A DNA stretch of 19,319 nt from an uncultured Oscillospiraceae bacterium (lineage in GTDB: Bacteria; Bacillota; Clostridia; Oscillospirales; Ruminococcaceae), in assembly GCA_910578755.1 (NCBI GenBank), contig CAJTSZ010000032.1, positions 1-19,319 on the forward strand, written 5' to 3'. Under the pieces are notes generated by a model. It had not been told where the DNA came from. It was given only the letters and a program-made list of their open reading frames with translations, and ran no database searches. The translations under genes were made by a program, and so were the position numbers. Position 1 is the stretch's first letter. Each line of letters opens with the position of its first letter. This document shows, one piece after another, positions 14,651 to 19,319 of the stretch.

Positions 14651-14679
14651 TTTTGCTGGTGAAACTAGAATGGTATACT
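14651..14679 (+). promoter_or_regulatory. Possible extended -10 promoter of the 173-residue gene
   Basis: TGGTATACT (14671-14679) fits an extended -10 box (TG-N-TATACT). TTTTGC at 14651-14656 is a poor -35 seventeen bases upstream, which an extended -10 can tolerate. It lies 44 bp before the start codon and just outside element copy 2. Confidence 0.45.
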
Positions 14680-14722
14680 TATTAAAAAAGGATTTATAAA
14701 TATACACAAAGGAGGCACACCA

Positions 14723-15244
14723 ATGGACGTTAAAAATTATAATGCGGGCGATTATCAGATGATGTGCGTTTCTGAAAAAATCAATTTCCTGCATAAAGTC
14801 CATAAAGAAGAAATTTCATTGTGGGATGATGACGGCAACGATAATGAAATTTGGAAGGATTACCATACAGTGCAGGATGAATTGCTAAATCACCCGGAAA
14901 TGCTGAATTGCGAAGGCCTATTGCATATTATGAAAATTTTTGATGACGACTGTTTTGAAATTTCGTGGCAATTTCATCTTGCCGAGATGTTGTACTTTAA
15001 TTGTGTGTATTATGGAAAAAGCAGAATTGTATTTTATTTACAACATTTAAATGAAATACCTGAAAATGGAAGATTCCATGGCTGGCATTTTCCAATACAA
15101 TGGCTTATGGGTGAAAAATCTTTTCTGCTTTTTAAAGAAGCAGTGCAGGAGCAAACAAAGGAAACGAAAAAAATAGTATTGCAAATATTAGATGGTATCA
15201 ACGTGTATCAAGCAGAAAAAGACCAATTAAAAGAGATAATATAG
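14723..15244 (+). CDS. Hypothetical acidic protein, 173 residues, possibly truncated
   Basis: I do not recognise this protein. It is acidic and rich in Asp, Glu, His and Trp (EEISLWDDDGNDNEIWKDYH), looks mostly helical, and has no signal peptide or membrane helix. Size, acidity and AT-rich coding would suit a toxin-immunity-type protein, but no family motif supports that. AAAGGAGG lies nine bases before the ATG. The base and codon composition is clearly more AT-rich than the flanking genes, which suggests transfer. The TAG stop at 15242-15244 is followed in the same frame by 19 protein-like codons (FIKNNGYQFAADEKEKIHL, then TAG at 15302), so the original protein may have been about 193 residues and lost its end through one point mutation. 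Confidence 0.7.
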   Translation: MDVKNYNAGDYQMMCVSEKINFLHKVHKEEISLWDDDGNDNEIWKDYHTVQDELLNHPEMLNCEGLLHIMKIFDDDCFEISWQFHLAEMLYFNCVYYGKSRIVFYLQHLNEIPENGRFHGWHFPIQWLMGEKSFLLFKEAVQEQTKETKKIVLQILDGINVYQAEKDQLKEII

Positions 15245-15294
15245 TTTATAAAGAACAATGGGTATCAATTTGCAGCGGATGAAAAGGAGAAAAT

Positions 15295-15503
15295 ACATCT
15301 TTAGGTTTAGGTAAAACAATGGAAAAGAAACTCCATTCTTCAGAGGGATTAACGAAAATTGGCAGTAAACAAGCTGTTTTTCGCCTTAAGGAGTTATATC
15401 CAAATACCCTTATCACTTAGAAGCTGCCATTCGCGGCGTTGAAATGAAACAGCTTGATAATAGCTGCAAAGCAGAGTTGAAAGCATATTTTAAGCAGCTA
15501 TAG
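15295..15503 (+). pseudogene. Remnant of a TfoX C-terminal-domain gene, frameshifted
   Basis: Two adjoining frames join into one domain. The first reads TSLGLGKTMEKKL, then GLTKIGSKQAVFRLKELYPN, up to a stop at 15418. A frame change near 15405-15410 then gives PYHLEAAIRGVEMKQLDNSC and AELKAYFKQL, ending at TAG 15501-15503. The pattern (G-lGk-m-kL, IGSKqA, LEaAIRGv, aELKayF) fits the helix-hairpin-like TfoX_C domain found alone or behind TfoX_N. There is no start codon with a ribosome site at the front, and the piece overlaps the end of the preceding open frame, so it is a decayed fragment. The family call is by pattern only. Confidence 0.6.
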
Positions 15504-15530
15504 CTTGTAATTTATGGGACTGCATGTGAT

Positions 15531-15614
15531 TTCCCCAAAATTTGGCAGTGCCCTTTTGTGGATTTAAAAGCGGTTATTATATTTCCAATGGCCTTTTCAG
15601 GGGCTTTCAGCCCC
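15531..15614 (+). repeat. Degenerate fragment of the modular intergenic element
   Basis: CCCCAAAATTTGGCAGTGCC (about 15533-15552) matches the element's CCCCAAATTTGACAGTGCC block, and AAAAGCGG follows in place of AATAAGCGG. The hairpin GGGGCT/AGCCCC with loop TTC (15600-15614) is the same as the one that opens copy 2 at 14091-14109. The stretch between the TfoX remnant and the CPBP pseudogene holds nothing else recognisable. With copy 2 it brackets the 173-residue gene and the TfoX remnant. Confidence 0.45.
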
Positions 15615-15666
15615 AGCAGAAAGGGTAATGGCAACTATATAAACCAGAATTTAGGAGGATAGCAAA

Positions 15667-16167
15667 TTGGAATTTATTATGCAAAGTATAACAACAGCGA
15701 TTGTAAATTTAATAGTGCTTTCATTATTGCCAATTATTTGGTGGTTTTTTAGGCACCGATTTTTGTAATTTTTTACAATTTTAACTTTACGCAATTTGTC
15801 GACGCAAAAACATTAGCATATATAGAAAATAGTTCTTCAATATCTGGCAATGCTTTTGCAGGAATTGGAGCAGCTGCTATTTTGCCAGTTTTCATTGTAA
15901 ATTTTATTGCCAACGGAATAGGGGAAGAAATTTTGTACAGAGGCTTTGTTAAAGGGATTATTATACAGGCGGTATAATGTGTTGTATATTTTAGCAGGGC
16001 TTGATGTGGGGCTGTGGTATTATACATTAACCTTTCTGTTTACTGGAATGGGCGCATTGTTATTGGGGTGGTTAAACAAAAAAATTTTCAATGGTTCAAT
16101 TATCCCAAGTATATTGTTACATGGCGCAGGTAATTTTATTGCCTCAATGGCAGTTGCTTTTGCGTAA
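15667..16167 (+). pseudogene. Broken CPBP-family (CAAX-type) intramembrane protease gene
   Basis: Three frames make one damaged protein. A TTG start at 15667, with AGGAGG eight bases upstream (15653-15658), opens a first membrane helix (TAIVNLIVLSLLPIIWWFFR), which stops at 15766. A second frame carries AILPVFIVNFIANGIGEEIL and YRGF, including the EExxxR motif of the active site. A third frame carries LYILAGLDVGLWYYTLTFLF, GWLNKKIFNGSIIPSILLHG and AGNFIASMAVAFA, ending at 16167; HG-NF is the second catalytic block. Compared with a normal protein of about 220-280 residues, segments after the first helix and after the EExxxR helix are missing, so deletions as well as frameshifts occurred. Such proteases are often bacteriocin self-immunity or peptide-processing genes. 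It is AT-rich like the gene before it. Confidence 0.8.
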
Positions 16168-16206
16168 ATTCCGGTTTATAAAACCGGATAAAAGGGGGAG
16201 AGGTAC

Positions 16207-16722
16207 ATGAAGCAAAATGGGGACGCAAAAATTTTCGCGCTGGCCTTTGTGCTTTTAACCGCCCTGTTTATTTTAGGGGAATCCCTTTCCACACCGGCGT
16301 ACCCGGAGCCGGTTTTACTGGAATTGCCTGCCACAGGCCAGGCGGCCGTAAAGGAAAACGAAAACCAGGTGCAGGCTGTACCTCCGGCTGCTGCAGGAGA
16401 GGAGCCCTCCTGGCCGGAATCGGAACAATGGGAGCCGTCGCCCCAGTACCCAGTGCTGGAGCAAGAGGAGAACACCTCATCATATACTTATAGCACAGGC
16501 GGGGAATACACTGGGGAAGTTTATTCCTTTCCCATGAGCATCAACCAAGCCCAAAAGGGACAGCTGATGTATGTTAAGGGTGTGGGTGAAAAAACAGCGG
16601 AAAAAATATTGGAGTACTTGGCACAGTATGGTCCCGTTTCTTCCATAGAGGAGCTGGAGGCTATCAAGGGCGTTGGCCCCAAAACCGTGGAAAAGCTGAA
16701 GCAGTATTTTTATGCCCCGTAA
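16207..16722 (+). CDS. ComEA-like helix-hairpin-helix protein
   Basis: This is a 171-residue membrane-anchored protein. An N-terminal hydrophobic segment (about 9-27, IFALAFVLLTALFILGESL) acts as signal or anchor. A Pro/Glu/Gln-rich, low-complexity spacer follows (about 30-110). The last 60 residues form a double helix-hairpin-helix: MSINQAQKGQLMYVKGVGEK and SIEELEAIKGVGPKTVEKLK. This matches the DNA-binding end of ComEA, the surface receptor of natural transformation, but the SLBB domain usual in Bacillota ComEA is absent and there is no comEB/comEC neighbour. A role in DNA uptake is therefore only possible. GGGGGAGAGG sits just upstream of the ATG. It lies 39 bp after the CPBP pseudogene and returns to the base composition of the core genes. 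Confidence 0.82.
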   Translation: MKQNGDAKIFALAFVLLTALFILGESLSTPAYPEPVLLELPATGQAAVKENENQVQAVPPAAAGEEPSWPESEQWEPSPQYPVLEQEENTSSYTYSTGGEYTGEVYSFPMSINQAQKGQLMYVKGVGEKTAEKILEYLAQYGPVSSIEELEAIKGVGPKTVEKLKQYFYAP

Positions 16723-16740
16723 TACAGCATGGGGTGTTGT

Positions 16741-16780
16741 GAGGTTTTGCGAGGTTTTACGAGGTTTTGCGAGGTTTTCT
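16741..16780. repeat. Tandem repeat, four 10-bp units
   Basis: Four direct units of GAGGTTTTGC (the second has AC, the last CT at the end) lie in the 111-bp gap between the helix-hairpin-helix gene and the next gene. The 10-bp period is one helical turn, so it could bind a protein on one face or bend DNA. Unit number may vary between strains by slippage. Confidence 0.9.
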
Positions 16781-16833
16781 GAGAATTTTTGTGGATTTTA
16801 TACATAAATTTGCAGTAAAAAAGGAGCATTTTT

Positions 16834-17376
16834 ATGGAAATTGTACGCATAAACAGCTACAGCGACCCCAGGTTATCTACGAAAGTGCTGGCCCAGCACG
16901 GCTGTTTTACTGTTGGGGAGCATCCCTTTGAAGTGGAAATTATTTCCCAAAATGCAGCCGTCGTGCGCGGACACCCAGTGGAATACTACAGCCAGGTAAT
17001 AGAAGAATTTCGGTTTTACGCCCCTCATATCTGTCTGTTTTACAGCGAAAATGGCACCAAGCTAAGGGAGTACCCAAAGAAACAGCTGTTTGCACTGTCC
17101 TTGTTACAAATACAACCTTCCCAGTTTTATGTGGATGAGGACAAGGTGGCGGCAGTAAAAACCTTTGTCCATCAGGCGGAGGATATTGTAATTCCTGTGC
17201 TGCCCCATAAAGGGCGGTATATCTCATTGGATGGCCATACCCGCCTGTTCTGCGGGCTGCAAAGGGGCTTTGGGCAGGTGCTGGCCTTTGCAGATGAAAG
17301 CGGCGATTATATTTTCCATTTTGCCGCCGAAGCAGTAAAAGGAATATCACCACGCCCCATGGGCTTATCCTCCTAA
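16834..17376 (+). CDS. Conserved hypothetical protein with ParB/sulfiredoxin-like C-terminal domain
   Basis: This is a 180-residue soluble protein with no signal or membrane segment. The C-terminal half has the layout of a ParB/sulfiredoxin-like nucleotide-binding domain: LSLLQIQPSQFYVDEDKVAA (strand, then the 'I-p-qf-v-e-k' pattern), IVIPVLPHKGRYISLDGHTR (the DGHTR turn corresponds to the GxRR/GCHR loop), and then a helix. The N-terminal 85 residues (MEIVRINSYSDPRLSTKVLA and an EVEII-VVRG beta-like part) were not recognised. The fold call rests on motif spacing, so it is tentative. Its reaction is unknown. AAGGAGC lies seven bases before the ATG. It stands alone, followed by a new promoter for nagA. 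Confidence 0.72.
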   Translation: MEIVRINSYSDPRLSTKVLAQHGCFTVGEHPFEVEIISQNAAVVRGHPVEYYSQVIEEFRFYAPHICLFYSENGTKLREYPKKQLFALSLLQIQPSQFYVDEDKVAAVKTFVHQAEDIVIPVLPHKGRYISLDGHTRLFCGLQRGFGQVLAFADESGDYIFHFAAEAVKGISPRPMGLSS

Positions 17377-17469
17377 GCCACCAGGAATACCAGGAAAAGT
17401 GGCACCAGTATTGCGGCGATCATTTTTCCCCAAAATAAAAAAACAGACCCTAAGGCGAACAGCAGCGTC

Positions 17470-17498
17470 TTGTAAAAATTGGAAGACTGTAATATAAT
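17470..17498 (+). promoter_or_regulatory. Sigma-A promoter of nagA
   Basis: TTGTAA (17470-17475) and a perfect TATAAT (17493-17498) are exactly 17 bases apart, 43 bp before the nagA start. No catabolite-response or NagR-type operator was recognised around it. Confidence 0.75.
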
Positions 17499-17541
17499 AA
17501 GGAAAAGGTAGCCAGGGCAGCAGGGAAAGAGGAGTAAGAAT

Positions 17542-18687
17542 ATGGCAGTATGGATAAAAAGCAGTAATGTGTTGGTAGGCGGGCGCTTTGCACCGGCGGA
17601 AATTTTGGTGGAGCAGGGGCGCATTGTAGCTGTGGGGAAGACAGTTTGCCGGCCGGCCGGCTGCCAGGCTGTGGACCTAGGGGAAAAAACAGTGATGCCT
17701 GGGCTGATAGATACCCACATCCACGGTTTTGCTGGCTGGGACACCATGGACTGCACCGAGGAAGCCCTAATGTCCATAGCCCGCGCCCTGCCCAAGGCCG
17801 GCGTGACCTCCTTTTACCCTACAACTATGACAGCCAGCAGGGAAAACATACAATCGGCTTTAAGGTGTGTGGCAAAGGTTATGGGTAAGCCAACGGGCGG
17901 CGCCAGGGTACTGGGTGCCTTTTTGGAGGGGCCCTTTATCAGTGCGGAACACCGGGGCGCCCAGCCCTTGGAGTCCATTGTGCCCATTGACCTGCCCTGG
18001 GTGGAAAAGCTGTGTGCCGCCTACCCCGGCGCCCTGAAAAAAATGATACTGGCTCCAGAATTGCCGGGCGCTGCAGAGGCCGTTGCGTTTTTTAAGGAGA
18101 AGGGTATCGTGGCAGCCTTGGGCCATTCCTCCGCAACGTACAACCAGGCAAAAGGCTGTGTGGAGGCTGGGGCCTCTGTTGCAGTACACACCTACAACGG
18201 TATGAGCAGCCTGCACCACCGGGAACCGGGTATGGCAGGGGCGGCCATGCACTTAAACCAGCTGTATGCTGAGCTTATTTGTGATGGTATCCACGTTCAC
18301 CCTGCCGCTATGGAGGTACTGTTGCGGTGCAAGGGCCCCGAAAAGCTGATGCTGATTTCCGACTGCATGCGGGCTGGCGGTATGGAGGACGGGGAGTATA
18401 TGCTGGGGGATACAAAAACCGTGGTGAAAAACGGCATTGCCTGTACGGAAAGCGGCGCTTTGGCAGGCAGCACCCTGCGGCTGATAGATGGGGTAAAAAA
18501 TGCTGTCAGCCTTTTGGGTCTTCCCTTGGAGCAGGCCGCAGCTATGGCCTCCCAGGTGCCGGCTATGGCTATGGGTATTTATGGGGAAACCGGTAGTATT
18601 GCTCCAGGGAAGTGGGCGGATATTATTGCCATTGATGGGGAATACCAGGTGGAATTTGCCATGGTAAACGGCAAATCCGTTTTATAG
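17542..18687 (+). CDS. nagA: N-acetylglucosamine-6-phosphate deacetylase
   Basis: NagA removes the acetyl group from N-acetylglucosamine-6-phosphate, giving glucosamine-6-phosphate and acetate, in amino-sugar use and cell-wall recycling. The 381-residue length is normal. The amidohydrolase barrel is complete: DTHIHG with His59 and His61, FLEGPF with the metal ligand Glu129, LGHSSATY with His195, VAVHTYNGMSSLHHREPG with His216, LICDGIHVHP with His251, and LISDCM with catalytic Asp274. The C-terminal sandwich strand GSIAPGKWADIIAIDGEYQV is also present. AGAGGAG lies seven bases before the ATG. No nagB or phosphotransferase gene adjoins it, so its partners must lie elsewhere. It has its own promoter and a hairpin directly after the stop codon. 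Confidence 0.95.
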   Translation: MAVWIKSSNVLVGGRFAPAEILVEQGRIVAVGKTVCRPAGCQAVDLGEKTVMPGLIDTHIHGFAGWDTMDCTEEALMSIARALPKAGVTSFYPTTMTASRENIQSALRCVAKVMGKPTGGARVLGAFLEGPFISAEHRGAQPLESIVPIDLPWVEKLCAAYPGALKKMILAPELPGAAEAVAFFKEKGIVAALGHSSATYNQAKGCVEAGASVAVHTYNGMSSLHHREPGMAGAAMHLNQLYAELICDGIHVHPAAMEVLLRCKGPEKLMLISDCMRAGGMEDGEYMLGDTKTVVKNGIACTESGALAGSTLRLIDGVKNAVSLLGLPLEQAAAMASQVPAMAMGIYGETGSIAPGKWADIIAIDGEYQVEFAMVNGKSVL

Positions 18688-18688
18688 T

Positions 18689-18714
18689 ATACTAACCGCC
18701 CTCGCGGTTAGTAT
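18689..18714 (+). terminator. Hairpin terminator after nagA
   Basis: ATACTAACCGC (18689-18699) pairs perfectly with GCGGTTAGTAT (18704-18714) around the loop CCTC, starting one base after the nagA stop codon. GTTTCAATGGCTTTTTTAT follows; the T-run starts late, so the terminator is plausible but not ideal. Confidence 0.6.
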
Positions 18715-18739
18715 GTTTCAATGGCTTTTTTATAGGGCT

Positions 18740-19235
18740 TTCTGCCTCATAGCCCAACTTGTGCGCCCCATTCTTTTGGAAGTGTTTGGGCACTTCCAAA
18801 TCTGTGCTACTGGGCCTCCGCGGCCCCGAACCTTTTTGGGGCGCTCCGCCCTTGCACCCCCGGTTATGGCCTACCCGGCCGGGGCTCCCTTTCTTTTGTG
18901 TGAAAAGAAAGGGGGGAAAGAAAGCACACCAGGGGTTTTACCCCTGGATCCCTTATTTGCCAGTGCCACTCAATAAGCGGCGGTTGCCCATGCTTGCCTT
19001 GTTTTTGATTATAATTCGTTGTGCATTTGCACATAACATGGTACAAGGAAAACAAGGCTACGCAAGGGCAAGCCCTCCCCAAGGTGAGGTCGGGCTTCCC
19101 GCTTAATAGCCTCGCCTGCGCTCGGCGTTACCAAATTTGCAGGTTCTAACGGTTAGAGCCTGCAAACAACAGGTATGCACCAGCGGGAATGCCGCCCCCT
19201 CCTTTGGGCGGCATTGGCCTCACGAAAAAAAGCGT
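18740..19235 (+). repeat. Modular structured intergenic element, copy 3
   Basis: This most divergent copy fills the 18688-19319 stretch. The leading part has CTTTTGGAAGTG...CACTTCC and TATGGCCTACCCGGCCGGGG, the latter shared with copy 1. The first hairpin (18887-18913) is CCCTTTCTTTT/AAAAGAAAGGG. A clean stem CCAGGGG/CCCCTGG follows at about 18929-18947. The conserved CAGTGCCACTCAATAAGCGG block (18961-18980) precedes the long stem from TTGCCC (18984) to GGGCAA (19071), with inner CCTTGTTTT/AAAACAAGG. Then come GCCC...GGGC around AAGGTG, the conserved CCCGCTTAATAGCCTCGCC (19098-19116) and TCTAACGGTTAGA. A final hairpin AATGCCGCCC/GGGCGGCATT is at 19188-19215. No gene was seen. Confidence 0.72.
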
Positions 19236-19240
19236 TCCAC

Positions 19241-19278
19241 TTTCCATGGCCATGCAGCTTGTCTGCGGCCCATGGAAA
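19241..19278 (-). other. Hairpin sharing its loop with the apex of element copy 1
   Basis: TTTCCATGG at one end pairs with CCATGGAAA at the other. On the minus strand the middle reads GCAGACAAGCTGCATGGCC, which matches 6782-6800 on the plus strand except for one base. The arms differ in sequence between the two sites but pair in both. The remaining bases to the window end (19279-19319) hold only A- and T-runs and a small GCGG...CCGC pairing. Confidence 0.6.
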
Positions 19279-19319
19279 TAAAAAAACACTTTTTGAGTGC
19301 GGGCAACCGCTTTTGGTTA

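Noticed and set aside
15242..15304. TAG read as an amino acid at the end of the 173-residue gene
   Set aside because: TAG ends other intact genes here (SPFH protein, nagA), so code reassignment is unlikely; a nonsense mutation is simpler.
16741..16780. CRISPR array
   Set aside because: The 10-bp units are contiguous, have no spacers and no cas genes nearby.
17373..17540. Minus-strand hydrophobic open frame ending LVPLFLVFLVA between the 16834 gene and nagA
   Set aside because: It has no start codon with a ribosome site, runs antisense into nagA and overlaps the nagA promoter. A decayed membrane-protein end cannot be excluded, but support is too weak.

Overview
The window looks like a chromosomal segment of a Gram-positive Bacillota bacterium, probably a gut-type Clostridia (Oscillospiraceae/Ruminococcaceae-like). 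The evidence is strong AGGAGG-type ribosome binding sites, a DUF1385-prmC gene pair, a PhoP/PhoR-style two-component system, a B. subtilis YdjI/YdjG/YdjH-like gene trio, and moderate-to-high GC in the housekeeping genes. No rRNA, tRNA, CRISPR array, transposase, integrase or phage gene was seen.

Layout. Positions 20-2490 (minus strand) hold a DUF1385 membrane protein, prmC and a HAD phosphatase. Positions 2491-2839 hold two 71-bp direct repeats, each with a perfect hairpin. Positions 2840-6479 (minus) are an operon of an FG-GAP-like lipoprotein, an OmpR-type regulator and a sensor kinase, with a recognisable promoter. Positions 6480-7260 are non-coding and packed with hairpins. Positions 7261-7959 (minus) encode an XRE regulator with its own promoter and tandem terminators. 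Positions 8239-10543 (plus) carry a histidine phosphatase overlapping a corrinoid adenosyltransferase, then a DUF975-like membrane protein and a strong terminator. Positions 10867-14076 (plus) carry an SPFH/zinc-ribbon protein, a zinc-ribbon membrane protein with a frameshift at its N-terminus, and a TPM-domain protein. Positions 14650-16170 are an AT-rich stretch: one unrecognised 173-residue gene, a TfoX C-terminal-domain remnant and a broken CPBP protease. Positions 16207-18687 (plus) carry a ComEA-like helix-hairpin-helix protein, a ParB/sulfiredoxin-like hypothetical protein and nagA. Positions 18688-19319 are hairpin-rich non-coding DNA.

The most unusual content is non-coding. A modular element of about 500 bp occurs three times in the same orientation (about 6540-7075, 14091-14625 and 18740-19235), with degenerate fragments near 10600-10721 and 15531-15614. 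Its unpaired blocks are conserved, but several stems change sequence between copies and stay base-paired. This is what selection on an RNA or DNA secondary structure would produce. I do not recognise it as a named family.

Functional links, partly inferred. The lipoprotein may be an outside-the-membrane partner of the kinase beside it. The SPFH/zinc-ribbon/TPM trio matches the B. subtilis PspA-recruiting YdjGHI membrane complex, but no pspA is in the window. The phosphatase next to the adenosyltransferase suggests corrinoid salvage. nagA stands alone with its own promoter and feeds amino-sugar catabolism or cell-wall recycling.
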